Positions 16,066 through 24,689 of a DNA stretch of 64,000 nucleotides are shown in pieces. Within the stretch, counting starts at the first letter, position 1. Every line of letters starts with the position of its first letter. The DNA is taken from positions 1-64,000 of the forward strand of contig JAGAJA010000042.1 in the NCBI GenBank assembly GCA_017829075.1, written 5' to 3'. The position numbers were made by a program, and so were the translations under genes. Source of the stretch: Oscillospiraceae bacterium. Its GTDB lineage: Bacteria > Bacillota_A > Clostridia > Oscillospirales > Ruminococcaceae. The notes beneath the pieces are model-generated. The model saw only the letters and a list, made by a program, of their open reading frames with translations. It ran no database searches and was not told where the DNA came from.

Positions 16066-17352
16066 ATGAGCGGCCCGAAAACGTCAAGATATAAGCTTAC
16101 AGCGGCTCAGCGCCGGGCTTTGATAGCTCAGCGTGAACGTGAGCGCAGAGCAGGAGAGGCAAAGGCGCATATCGTTCACCTCACCGCAAAGCTGAATTCC
16201 GCCAAAAAACTTCCGGAATCAGCGGCGGAGCAGGCGAGGGAGCTTGCGGAGCGCACCGGCGGCGATAACGGCTATTATGAGCTGCGGAAAAAGCTTGAAG
16301 CGGCGGCTGACGCAGAGATAGAGAAGCTGTCCAAGCTTAAAAAGGAGAAAAACCCCGATAAACTGGAACGTGCAGTAAGCGACGCTCGGAAATCCCTTGA
16401 GGAGATAAGCCGGCTCCATGGAGCGCTGGACGGTATTGCAGTGCAGAATATCCGGCAGCTTCGGGAGAACATCATGGATAGCGTTGATGAAGCATTTGGC
16501 GCGGATTTCAGCAAAATAATGACCCCGGCGCAGAAGCAGCTCCGACAGGATAAGCTGGAGCTTTCCGAGCGGCTTTGCGAGATCAGTTCAATGGAGCTGA
16601 GCGAGGGACTTCGCAAGGATATTGCGGACGCAGAGAAGAAGCTTGCGCAAATTGACAACGCCGATTTCCTGCACAATTTCAGTTCAATGACAGTCGCCGC
16701 GCTGGAAAAGGAGTGCAGGAGCTATTCTGAGCTTCGCAGTCAGTACGGCGCAGAATACGACCGGCTTCTTGCGGAATATCAGGCTCTTTGCGCTCAGGCG
16801 GGAACCGAGCCGGAGGGCGTTCCTTTCGGCAGAAGCGCAGTAGAGCGGCTCAGCGTGCTTATCTCTGAAACGGAGGCAAAGCTTGCTGACAGCGACGAGC
16901 AGAGTTACATCAGCCGCTGCATTGACGAGGTAATGGAGGACATGGGCTACCGTCTGATCGGAAACCGCTCAGTTGTGAAAAAGAGCGGCGCGCAGTTCCG
17001 AAACGAGCTTTATTCCTTTGCTGAGGGAACGGCGGTGAACGTGACCTATTCCTCAAACGGAAACATAACTATGGAGCTTGGCGGAACTGATATGACAGAC
17101 CGTATTCCCGACCCTTCCGAAACCGACAGGCTCACCGAGGATATGCGCAGCTTCTGCGGCAGGTTCAAGGAATTTGAGCGGCGGCTTCAGGAAAAGGGCA
17201 TAGTGTCGGAGCATATCTCGCTGCTCCCGCCGGAAGCGGAGTATGCGCAGATAATCAACCTTTCCGACTATGAAATGACGGAGAACTATGAGCGCTTCTC
17301 CGCAGAGAATACCGGAGAAACTGCATTAAAGGAAATGACCGCAGATGAGTAA
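16066..17352 (+). CDS. Coiled-coil protein of unknown function (MSGPKTS N-terminus)
   Basis: 428 residues. It begins MSGPKTSRYKLTAAQRRALIAQRERERRAGEA, a basic helical start. Residues about 30-290 are rich in Lys/Glu/Ala/Leu heptads, predicting long coiled coils (for example AIELSKLKKE-like runs near 85-120). The C-terminal part (about 290-428) is more globular with beta-like YSSNGNITMELGGTDMTDRIPDPSETDRL. No catalytic motif is visible. It lies 18 nt after the kinase and overlaps the FHA gene by 8 nt, so it is likely a structural or scaffold partner of the signalling operon. Function not recognised. Confidence 0.6.
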   Translation: MSGPKTSRYKLTAAQRRALIAQRERERRAGEAKAHIVHLTAKLNSAKKLPESAAEQARELAERTGGDNGYYELRKKLEAAADAEIEKLSKLKKEKNPDKLERAVSDARKSLEEISRLHGALDGIAVQNIRQLRENIMDSVDEAFGADFSKIMTPAQKQLRQDKLELSERLCEISSMELSEGLRKDIADAEKKLAQIDNADFLHNFSSMTVAALEKECRSYSELRSQYGAEYDRLLAEYQALCAQAGTEPEGVPFGRSAVERLSVLISETEAKLADSDEQSYISRCIDEVMEDMGYRLIGNRSVVKKSGAQFRNELYSFAEGTAVNVTYSSNGNITMELGGTDMTDRIPDPSETDRLTEDMRSFCGRFKEFERRLQEKGIVSEHISLLPPEAEYAQIINLSDYEMTENYERFSAENTGETALKEMTADE

Positions 17353-17938
17353 ATACAGAATATGCCCGGACTGCGGCTTTCACAATCCCATAAGCCGGAT
17401 AGAATGCTCCGAGTGTGAAGCAGACCTCACCGCAGTCCCGGTGGTAGATGAAAATACCGCGCAGAACAATACTCCTCCCGCGGCAAAACGGGCAATGATA
17501 AGGCAATGCGGCTGCGGCGCAAAAAATCCTGCTGCGGCGCGGAAGTGCTCGGTCTGCGGGGAGGATATTTCGGATATAATTCCAGCGGAGGACACCGGGG
17601 AGCAGTGTGCGCATTTTACACTAGCCTCTGTTGACGGAAGCTATGCCTTTGAACTGACCGAGCCGGAGGTAACTGTCGGCAGGGAGAAGTCCATGAGCGG
17701 CTACCTGTCGGGAAAGCCTTTCGTAAGCCGTGTCCACGCGAAATTCGAAACAGAGGACGGCAGGATTTTCATCACAAATCTCAGTACGACCAACTTCACT
17801 TATGTGAACAACCTAAAGATCTCCGGCAGGCAGGAGCTTTCTGACGGGGACGAGATAGGGCTTGGGGGCTGCATTTCAGGCGGTTCAAGGCAGGACGGCG
17901 CGGCGTATTTCATTGTGAGGATATGCCCATGCTCGTAG
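17345..17938 (+). CDS. Double zinc-ribbon plus FHA-domain protein
   Basis: 197 residues. Two zinc-ribbon knuckle pairs occupy residues 7-27 (CPDCGFHNPISRIECSEC) and about 57-75 (CGCGAKNPAAARKCSVCG). The FHA domain (about 95-190) includes VTVGREKS, the SRVHAKF phosphothreonine-binding strand and FVNNLKI-like TYVNNLKISGRQELSDGDEIGLG. FHA domains read phosphothreonine, so this protein is the likely receiver of the operon's kinase output. It overlaps both neighbours, which implies tight co-expression. Confidence 0.88.
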   Translation: MSKYRICPDCGFHNPISRIECSECEADLTAVPVVDENTAQNNTPPAAKRAMIRQCGCGAKNPAAARKCSVCGEDISDIIPAEDTGEQCAHFTLASVDGSYAFELTEPEVTVGREKSMSGYLSGKPFVSRVHAKFETEDGRIFITNLSTTNFTYVNNLKISGRQELSDGDEIGLGGCISGGSRQDGAAYFIVRICPCS

Positions 17939-18555
17939 CAAGGATACTCTACCCGGTCAAAACTCTTGGCCCCGGCTCAAGAATAGGTATGTGGCTGTGC
18001 GGCTGCACGCACAAATGCAGCGGGTGCAGCAATCCGGAACTATGGGAGCGGCAGGAGAAGTACCGGATTTCAGTTGATGATCTGCTGAGGCTTATCCATT
18101 CGATATCCGATAATAACAAGGTGGACGGTTTCACGATAACCGGCGGCGACCCCATGCAGCAGCCGGAGGAGCTGGCTTTGCTTCTGCCGGAATTAAGAAA
18201 GATCTCGCGGGATATTCTGGTTTATACTGGGTATACGCTTGAAGAACTGAGGGAAATGAGATCGGAGTGCGTTGACAGGGCGCTGAATAACATCGCTGTG
18301 CTGATCGACGGCAGATATATCGCGGAGCGCAATAACGGCTGCCCGCTGCGCGGTTCGGACAATCAGCGGGTGATCTATATTGACGAGGGCTTCCGGGGCG
18401 CATATGAGGAATATATGCGCCGTGGGAATGAAATACAGAACTTTACCGCAGGAAACAGCGTTATTTCCGTGGGAATACACAGCGCGGATTATCCGGAGCA
18501 GCTTGAACGGAGGCTGTCGGAGAAAAATCTGCTGAAAGGCAATGAAAATGAGTGA
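17929..18555 (+). CDS. NrdG-like radical SAM / 4Fe-4S activase-type protein
   Basis: 208 residues from ATG 17929, preferred over ATG 17923 because GAGG then sits 8 nt upstream. The cluster motif is CGCTHKCSGCSNPELW, with the C-x3-C-x2-C spacing of radical SAM enzymes, followed by ITGGDPMQQ for SAM binding. The closest known pattern is the anaerobic ribonucleotide reductase activase NrdG (GCxHxCxGCxNPxTW), but no NrdD partner is adjacent. Its place inside a kinase/FHA/PP2C operon is unusual. It may activate or modify an operon protein by glycyl-radical or other chemistry (inference). Confidence 0.8.
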   Translation: MLVARILYPVKTLGPGSRIGMWLCGCTHKCSGCSNPELWERQEKYRISVDDLLRLIHSISDNNKVDGFTITGGDPMQQPEELALLLPELRKISRDILVYTGYTLEELREMRSECVDRALNNIAVLIDGRYIAERNNGCPLRGSDNQRVIYIDEGFRGAYEEYMRRGNEIQNFTAGNSVISVGIHSADYPEQLERRLSEKNLLKGNENE

Positions 18556-18979
18556 AAATCCAGTGTGCGGCGATATCGCGTTTATACGGCTCTCGCTTAT
18601 GAACGAGGCGCTGACGCGGGTGGAAAGGCTGCCATATCCCGGCGAGATACAGTCCTGCCTGAAACGCAGGAGAAGTCTGCTTGACCTCACCAATCTGCTA
18701 TATATCGTCTGCGGCGGCGAGGAACTGCCGGAATTTTCGCCGGAACCCGACAAGAATCCCCAGCCGGAGCATACCCCGGAAAAGCCCACAGCCGATCCAT
18801 TGCCGGAAACAAAGGCGCTTATGGAGTTCCTCGGCAAGGCAGGCGGGAATGTGCTGCGTTCCGCGGCGGGGCAGGCGGCAAGGACAGGGACAGTCAATGC
18901 GGACACCGCGAAACGAGCGGCGGTGAGTGGTATCGCTCAGACGATCAGCATGATGATGAGGGAGGACAGGGATAAATGA
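18548..18979 (+). CDS. Unknown protein, signalling operon
   Basis: 143 residues from ATG 18548 (AAAGG 8 nt upstream; an ATG at 18542 is too close to it). The N-terminal part (about 1-55) is helical and conserved-looking, with IRLSLMNEALTRVERLPYPGEIQSCLKRRRSLLDLTNLLYIVCGG. A Pro/Glu-rich linker (about 60-90) and an Ala/Gly-rich helix follow. No motif recognised. It overlaps both flanking genes. Confidence 0.55.
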   Translation: MSENPVCGDIAFIRLSLMNEALTRVERLPYPGEIQSCLKRRRSLLDLTNLLYIVCGGEELPEFSPEPDKNPQPEHTPEKPTADPLPETKALMEFLGKAGGNVLRSAAGQAARTGTVNADTAKRAAVSGIAQTISMMMREDRDK

Positions 18980-20070
18980 CCGAGCTTGAAGAACTCAAAC
19001 AGCGTATTGAAATAGAAGAGCTTCACCAGCGGCTTGACGCGGCGGAGAAAAAGATCGCGATTCTGACCGAAACGCTGAGCACGCTTAAAGATATACAGTC
19101 CTCAGAGCAGATGAGCGCGTATCTTTCCAGTCAGGAGCGGCTGCTAAAGGCGGCGGCTTTCCTGAACACTGTTTCCGACAATGAAAAGTTCGATCTGGAC
19201 GCCCAGCGGCAGTCTGCGGAGCAGGTAAAAGCGCAGCGGCAGGAGATCGACGCGCGTATCCAAGCCGCTTTGAAAAATTCCCGGGAGCAGAGTATGCTTG
19301 CCTCCAACACCCGTATCGCCGAGGCGCTGGATAAATGGCAGTCCCAGCAGCCGGACACAAGCTACGAAACGGCGCTGAAGTTCCTTGCCTACCGGGTCGA
19401 AAAGGACGAGGTGACTATCACCGGGTTCAATACCTATCACACCTTTGACGGAGAGGTGATAATTCCGGAGGTGCTTGAGATACCGGACGTTATCGACGGC
19501 TGCACGGTCACAAAGATAGGGGACGGCGCATTCCAAAATACAAAGCTGAAACGGCTTATTCTGCCGGAGCATTTGTACATGATAGGTAAGAACGCGTTCA
19601 GTTCCTGTTCGCTGACAATGCTCACCTTTCCGGACAGCCTCAGATCTGTCGGCATCGGAGCATTTGCAAGCTGTGATTTTACGGAGATACATCTTGAGAA
19701 CACCCACGTTTCGGTGATCCCTGAAAAGTGCTTCGGCTGGTGCGGAAAGCTGTCTAAAATAGTCCTGCCGGATACGCTGGTGAGCATTGAAAATAACGCC
19801 TTTGTTGAGTGTTCAAGGCTGGAAAGGCTTGTTGTTCCTGAGAATACCCAGTCTATAATCAGTCCGTTCAGCGACTTCTTCCTTAGCCGCAGCAGGGCGG
19901 TCGCAGTTCTCGGTATGTATACCGAGCTTGTTGACCTGTGCGGGATAATGGTAGGCTCTTCCGGAGGGGGAAGCGTTGAGATTTATTGCCTGCCGAACAG
20001 CCGTGCGCAGAAGTATTGTCTTGAAAACGGAATTATTTGTAAGCATCTGTCGGAGTTCCCGAACGATTAA
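18976..20070 (+). CDS. Coiled-coil protein with BspA-type leucine-rich repeats
   Basis: 364 residues. The first 120 form a coiled coil (ELEELKQRIEIEELHQRLDAAEKKIAIL...). Residues about 155-350 hold LRR_5/BspA-like repeats, for example VIDGCTVTKIGDGAFQNTKLKRLILPE and SIENNAFVECSRLERLVVPE. No signal peptide is present, so it is cytosolic, unlike most BspA-type surface proteins. It is likely a protein-interaction component of the kinase operon. Confidence 0.8.
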   Translation: MTELEELKQRIEIEELHQRLDAAEKKIAILTETLSTLKDIQSSEQMSAYLSSQERLLKAAAFLNTVSDNEKFDLDAQRQSAEQVKAQRQEIDARIQAALKNSREQSMLASNTRIAEALDKWQSQQPDTSYETALKFLAYRVEKDEVTITGFNTYHTFDGEVIIPEVLEIPDVIDGCTVTKIGDGAFQNTKLKRLILPEHLYMIGKNAFSSCSLTMLTFPDSLRSVGIGAFASCDFTEIHLENTHVSVIPEKCFGWCGKLSKIVLPDTLVSIENNAFVECSRLERLVVPENTQSIISPFSDFFLSRSRAVAVLGMYTELVDLCGIMVGSSGGGSVEIYCLPNSRAQKYCLENGIICKHLSEFPND

Positions 20071-20082
20071 AGGAGAAAAGCT

Positions 20083-21957
20083 ATGTCTGACTACACCCCG
20101 AAATGGCACCGCGAGCTTGAGATTTTCTGTAAGATAAAGCCGCTTATCATGCTGGAGGGAAACATCTGTGACAGCTATCAGTTCCCGCATGAGGGCAGTG
20201 TTCCTGCTGGAAGCATTCTCAGGCTCACGGATTATCTGCATTACTTCTTCAAGGACATGGGCTACAAGGATATCGTGTTTTACGACAGCCTGCGGGGATT
20301 TACGAACACCTGCGAGGAAGGCTATATCGAGGATTTTGCAAAGCTCTGCGGCATCTGCGTTTCAAACGGGGCAGTCCCGGCTTCCTTTAAGGGGTGCAGC
20401 GACGGCGGCGCGGTTCAGCTTATCCGCAGCGCGGTTTCCCAGAACAGAGAGCCTTGTGTTATCGTGATGAATTTCGCTTCTCGGTACATAGTTTCCCCCG
20501 ACCATTTGCAGCAGTCGGAGGTAGACAGCTACACCACTCTTTTGCAGGCTTCTATGGAAGCCGCCGAGGTGAAAACCGACCGGGGAAAGCTGAAAAACCT
20601 GCTGGTGCTTATCGTCAACAAATCCAATGATATCCCGGCGTGGTTCTACCTTGACAATCCGAACGAAAAGACCATTACCATTTCAACTCCCACCAAAGAG
20701 GAGCGGCTGAGATTTGTTAAGGGAGATAATTTTGCGACCTTTTTCGCCGGAGATGTATTCAAGACAGATATCGCTCTATATGAGGGGCGGCAGGCTGAGC
20801 TTGAGAAGATACAGGAGCGTTTCGCGGCGCTTACGGAGGGCTTCAGCTTTACCGAGATGAACGGTCTGCGCAAGCTCTGCAAAAACGAGCGCGTGTCGAT
20901 ACGGAATATGTGCGATGTTATCGACCTGTACAAATACGGAATAAAGGAAAATCCGTGGCGCAGTCTGGATATAAATTCCCTGAGAACCGCCGAGGAGGAC
21001 TTCCGAAAGCGCGTAAAGGGTCAGGATTATGCCATAACCAAAACGCTTGACGTGGTGAAGCGCGCCGTAACCGGAATGTCCGGGCTGCAAGGCTCGTCAC
21101 ACACGCGACCTAAGGGAGTGCTGTTCTTCGCAGGACCCACCGGAACCGGAAAGACCGAGACCGCAAAGACCCTTGCAGAGCAGCTTTTTGGTGATGATAG
21201 CTGCTGCATACGCTTTGACATGAGCGAATACAGCCAGAGCCACAGCGACCAGAAGCTGCTTGGAGCGCCTCCCGGATATGTGGGCTATGAAGCCGGAGGT
21301 CAGCTCACCAACGCGGTGAAGAACAACCCCTTTTCGATCCTGCTTTTTGACGAGATAGAAAAGGCTCACCCCTCTGTTCTGGACAAGTTCCTCCAGATAC
21401 TTGAGGACGGAAGAATGACCGACGGACAGGGAAACACGGTGTATTTCAGCGAGTGCGTGATAATTTTCACCAGCAACCTCGGTATCTACACCCGCGCTGC
21501 GGACGGCGGCAGGGTTCAGAATGTCACCGCAGATATGCCCTATCCGGAGGTTCAGCAGAGAGTTCGGGACGCCATCGAGGACTACTTCAAGCTGGAGCTT
21601 GGCAGACCGGAGATACTGAACCGAATCGGCGAGAATATCGTGGTTTTCGACTTCATCAGACCGGAAGCCGCAGGGCAGATATTGCAGTCGCAGGTGAGCA
21701 GGATTCTCTCAAATCTTGCCGCAGACAAACAGATATTTGTCACCCTGTCGGACGCGGCAAATTCCGTCCTGCTGGAAAAGGCTCTTGGAAACCTTATGAA
21801 CGGCGGTCGCGGTATCGGAAATATTGTGGAAAACCTGCTGATAAATCCCCTGTCGCGGTATCTGTTCGACAATGGGATTTTTTCAGACGCAGAGCTTGAG
21901 ATAACGGCGATTGATCCGGAAGCAATGCCGGCTTCGCTTACTTGTCGGAGAAAATGA
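20083..21957 (+). CDS. Clp/HSP100-type AAA+ ATPase with one active AAA module
   Basis: 624 residues. The C-terminal half (about 330-624) is a class-1 Clp D2-like module: Walker A GPTGTGKT with K357, Walker B LLFDEIEKAHP with D423/E424, the substrate-pore GAPPGYVGYEAGG loop, sensor TSNLG and a ClpB-like C-terminal small domain with GGRGIGNIVENLL. The N-terminal half (about 1-320) has AAA-like order (KPLIMLEGN, PCVIVMNFAS, LLVLIVNKSNDIP, FVKGD) but no Walker A lysine, so it looks like a degenerate first module. No ClpP-binding loop or N-domain is evident. It could unfold or remodel an operon substrate. Confidence 0.87.
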   Translation: MSDYTPKWHRELEIFCKIKPLIMLEGNICDSYQFPHEGSVPAGSILRLTDYLHYFFKDMGYKDIVFYDSLRGFTNTCEEGYIEDFAKLCGICVSNGAVPASFKGCSDGGAVQLIRSAVSQNREPCVIVMNFASRYIVSPDHLQQSEVDSYTTLLQASMEAAEVKTDRGKLKNLLVLIVNKSNDIPAWFYLDNPNEKTITISTPTKEERLRFVKGDNFATFFAGDVFKTDIALYEGRQAELEKIQERFAALTEGFSFTEMNGLRKLCKNERVSIRNMCDVIDLYKYGIKENPWRSLDINSLRTAEEDFRKRVKGQDYAITKTLDVVKRAVTGMSGLQGSSHTRPKGVLFFAGPTGTGKTETAKTLAEQLFGDDSCCIRFDMSEYSQSHSDQKLLGAPPGYVGYEAGGQLTNAVKNNPFSILLFDEIEKAHPSVLDKFLQILEDGRMTDGQGNTVYFSECVIIFTSNLGIYTRAADGGRVQNVTADMPYPEVQQRVRDAIEDYFKLELGRPEILNRIGENIVVFDFIRPEAAGQILQSQVSRILSNLAADKQIFVTLSDAANSVLLEKALGNLMNGGRGIGNIVENLLINPLSRYLFDNGIFSDAELEITAIDPEAMPASLTCRRK

Positions 21958-21958
21958 A

Positions 21959-22666
21959 ATGAAGATAAGTGCAGTGACCCGCCGGGGCATTGGAAAACCG
22001 GCGAGCGATGACAGAATACTTGTCGGCAGCAGAGTTCTCTGTGAGGAGGAATTTACTGCGGAGCTGCCTGCGCTCTGCCCTGTCGGGATTGCCGACGGAG
22101 TTGGCGGCTATGCCGGGGGAGATATCGCCGCACAGTATGTCTGCGAGCGGCTTTCGCAGTGTGCGCCGGAGCTGGACGCGGTGACTGCGTTGAACGACAG
22201 CATTATCGCAATTTCCCGGAAAACCACCGGAAAGGAGAAAATGGCTTCCACTTTTTCGGGAATAATCCCCGTAACGGAGGGCATGGTAAGGCTTCTCCAT
22301 ATCGGTAATACGCGGGTATACGCAATTCAGGGCGGATATCTGAAACAGCTCACTACCGATATGACCGCGTATAACTACTTCATGTCACTTGGCAGGACAG
22401 AGGACGCGGAGAATTGCAGCCGCAGTGAGATCACAGCCTGCTTCGGCGGAGGTATAAGATCCCTGTTCAAGCCGCTGCTGACAGAGATCCAACCCTGTTC
22501 GGTGCTTATCACCTCGGACGGAGTGCATGATTTCGTGGATATTGACGCGCTGGAGCAGCTTATTTCCGAGGCAGGGAGCGATATTGAAGCCTGTCGCAGG
22601 ATAGTCGCAGCTTCCCTTGAATGCGGCTCGGAGGACGATATCAGCGTGCTTATTGCGAGAATCTGA
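21959..22666 (+). CDS. PP2C-family protein phosphatase
   Basis: 235 residues from ATG 21959 (GGAG 9 nt upstream; the gene begins 1 nt after the ATPase stop). Metal-binding PP2C motifs are visible: PASDDR near the start, GIADGVGGYAGGD, STFSGII, ITSDGVHDF and SEDDISVL. It should remove phosphate from Ser/Thr targets of the operon kinase. It is the last gene before a terminator. Confidence 0.92.
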   Translation: MKISAVTRRGIGKPASDDRILVGSRVLCEEEFTAELPALCPVGIADGVGGYAGGDIAAQYVCERLSQCAPELDAVTALNDSIIAISRKTTGKEKMASTFSGIIPVTEGMVRLLHIGNTRVYAIQGGYLKQLTTDMTAYNYFMSLGRTEDAENCSRSEITACFGGGIRSLFKPLLTEIQPCSVLITSDGVHDFVDIDALEQLISEAGSDIEACRRIVAASLECGSEDDISVLIARI

Positions 22667-22686
22667 TGTTTATAAAAATACATTTT

Positions 22687-22715
22687 TACCCCGGAGACTT
22701 TGGCGCTTCGGGGTA
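22687..22715 (+). terminator. Hairpin ending the kinase operon
   Basis: TTACCCCG and CGGGGTAA form an 8-bp stem with a bulged GC-rich loop; the following T-run is short. Confidence 0.6.
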
Positions 22716-22785
22716 ATTATTTGTGCATTTCACCCCGGATTTGTGCGGCTTGCCCCCGGAGTATTGCAGCTTACCCGAAGTCCTA

Positions 22786-22814
22786 TTGAATTCATTTCCG
22801 CTTCGTGATATACT
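22786..22814 (+). promoter_or_regulatory. Promoter of the DrrAB-type exporter operon
   Basis: TTGAAT at 22786 and TATACT at 22809 with a 17-nt spacer. Confidence 0.7.
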
Positions 22815-22858
22815 CACAACAGAGCAAAGAACAACAAACAACGAAAGGAATGGATCAT

Positions 22859-23776
22859 ATGACTGGTAACTATGAAAAGGCAGTTGAAGTGACCGGGCTG
22901 ACGAAATGCTTCGGCTCGGCTAGGGCAGTGGACGGAATAAGCTTCAGCGTGGAAAAGGGAGAGTTTTTCGGATTTCTCGGCATTAACGGCGCAGGAAAAT
23001 CCACCACGATTAATATGCTGTCAACGCTTATTGCACCCACAGGAGGAAGCGCAAAGGTCTGCGGAATGGAACTAGGAAAGCAGGACAGCGATATCCGTCG
23101 GAAGATAGGCATTGTGTATCAGGGCAACTGCCTTGATGAAATGCTGACGGTGCGGGAAAATCTCATGCTGAGGGGGGCGATATACGGCGAGAGCCATTTG
23201 GAATGCGCCGCGAGCTTTGAAAAGGTGTGCGATATCCTCTCCCTGTCAGACGTCACGGAAAAGCGCTACAAGAAGCTTTCCGGCGGTCAGAAGCGCAGGT
23301 GCGAGATAGCCGCCGCGCTCATGCACTCCCCGGAGCTGCTGTTTCTTGACGAGCCTACCACCGGACTTGACCCGGCGACCCGGAAAAGCGTATGGGAAAC
23401 GATAACCTCCATGCGCCGCAGCACCGGAATGACGGTGTTCCTCACCACTCATTACATGGAGGAAGCCGCTGAAGCCGACAAGATAGTAATTCTCGACAGC
23501 GGCAGGATATGCGCCGAGGGAACTCCCTTTGAGCTGAAAGAAAAATACGCCCGCGATAAGCTGCGGCTTTACACCGAAAAGACCCTGACCCATGACGGGC
23601 TGAAAAAGGAGAGCTACGGTTACAGCACGGAGCTTGACGGAACCCTTTCCGCGCTGGAGTATCTGGATAATCTAAGGGGCGATATCACCGGGTTTGAGGT
23701 GATAGGAGGAACTATGGACGACGTTTTCCTCAATGCGACAGGAAAGCGTCTTGAGAATACGGAGGGTGCGAGATGA
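22859..23776 (+). CDS. ABC transporter ATP-binding protein (DrrA type)
   Basis: 305 residues from ATG 22859 (AAAGGA 9 nt upstream). Walker A is GINGAGKST, the signature is LSGGQKRRCEIAAAL, Walker B is LLFLDEPTTGLDP, and the switch is TTHYMEEA. The C-terminal extension with DNLRGDITGFEVIGGTMDDVFLNATG matches the DrrA/CcmA family of drug or lipid exporters. It overlaps the permease gene by 4 nt. Substrate unknown. Confidence 0.92.
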   Translation: MTGNYEKAVEVTGLTKCFGSARAVDGISFSVEKGEFFGFLGINGAGKSTTINMLSTLIAPTGGSAKVCGMELGKQDSDIRRKIGIVYQGNCLDEMLTVRENLMLRGAIYGESHLECAASFEKVCDILSLSDVTEKRYKKLSGGQKRRCEIAAALMHSPELLFLDEPTTGLDPATRKSVWETITSMRRSTGMTVFLTTHYMEEAAEADKIVILDSGRICAEGTPFELKEKYARDKLRLYTEKTLTHDGLKKESYGYSTELDGTLSALEYLDNLRGDITGFEVIGGTMDDVFLNATGKRLENTEGAR

Positions 23777-24684
23777 GAGAGATAATGCAGCTTGCAGGAA
23801 GAAATCTGAAAATATACCTGCGTGACAGGTCGGCGGTGTTTTTTTCGCTGCTGTCGGCGATAATCGTTATAGTACTGATGCTGGTTTTTCTTGGTGATAT
23901 GAATGTTAAGTCGGTAGTATCTCTGCTTGATGAATACCATATCGGAGACGCGGAAACAAACGAGCTTAACGCAGAGCTTCTGGTTATTCTGTGGACGGTG
24001 GGAGGAATACTCTGCGTGAACGGAGTTACCGTGTCATCAACGGTGATGTCCGTGATGATAAACGACGCCACAGACGGAAAAATTCAGGCTTTCCGCACCG
24101 CTCCGCTGAGCCGGGTGAAGCTTTCCCTTGGCTACATCGTTTCCTCATGGGTGGCTTCTATGCTTATTTGCGTACTGACCCTTGCGGCGGCGGAGATTTT
24201 CGCTGGAGTAAACGGCGCGATTTTACCTGATATGCCGCAGCATCTTCTGCTTCTCGGAATGATGGCGGTGAACTGCTTCACCTATGCCGGGATAATGTTT
24301 TTCGCTGGCGTGCTGATAAAGAGCAACGGTGCATGGTCGGGATTTTCCACATTTGTCGGCACTCTGGTTGGATTTCTGGGCGTCATTTATATCCCCATCG
24401 GCGGTTTTCCGGAGGGAGTTCAGACGGTGTTGAAGTGCCTGCCGGTGCTTCACGGCTGTTCAATGTTCCGCAGAGTGCTTACTGAAGCGGCGGTGGAGGA
24501 CACCTTTGCCGGTGTTCCTGCGGAGGTGGTTTCAAAATACCGCGAGGTAATGGGAATTACCACCGGATTTGGCGATACAGAAATCGGCTGGGAAATTCAG
24601 CTTGCAATTCTGGCGGTTTGTGGTATAATATTTATAGCGATAGGAACTCTTATCAGCAGAAAAAGATACAATTCCGACAGATAA
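23773..24684 (+). CDS. ABC-2 type permease
   Basis: 303 residues with about six membrane segments. It begins MREIMQLAGRNLKIYLRDRSAVFFSLLSAIIVIVLMLVFLG, typical of ABC-2 permeases. Central segments contain VNGVTVSSTVMSVMINDATDGKIQAFRTAPLSR. It forms the channel of the exporter with the ATPase upstream. The LytTR regulator gene follows directly. Confidence 0.9.
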   Translation: MREIMQLAGRNLKIYLRDRSAVFFSLLSAIIVIVLMLVFLGDMNVKSVVSLLDEYHIGDAETNELNAELLVILWTVGGILCVNGVTVSSTVMSVMINDATDGKIQAFRTAPLSRVKLSLGYIVSSWVASMLICVLTLAAAEIFAGVNGAILPDMPQHLLLLGMMAVNCFTYAGIMFFAGVLIKSNGAWSGFSTFVGTLVGFLGVIYIPIGGFPEGVQTVLKCLPVLHGCSMFRRVLTEAAVEDTFAGVPAEVVSKYREVMGITTGFGDTEIGWEIQLAILAVCGIIFIAIGTLISRKRYNSDR

Positions 24685-24689
24685 CGGAG

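Noticed and set aside
14383..22666. A type VI secretion locus
   Set aside because: Kinase, FHA, Clp ATPase and phosphatase are present, but no sheath, tube, spike, baseplate or membrane-complex genes are found in the window.
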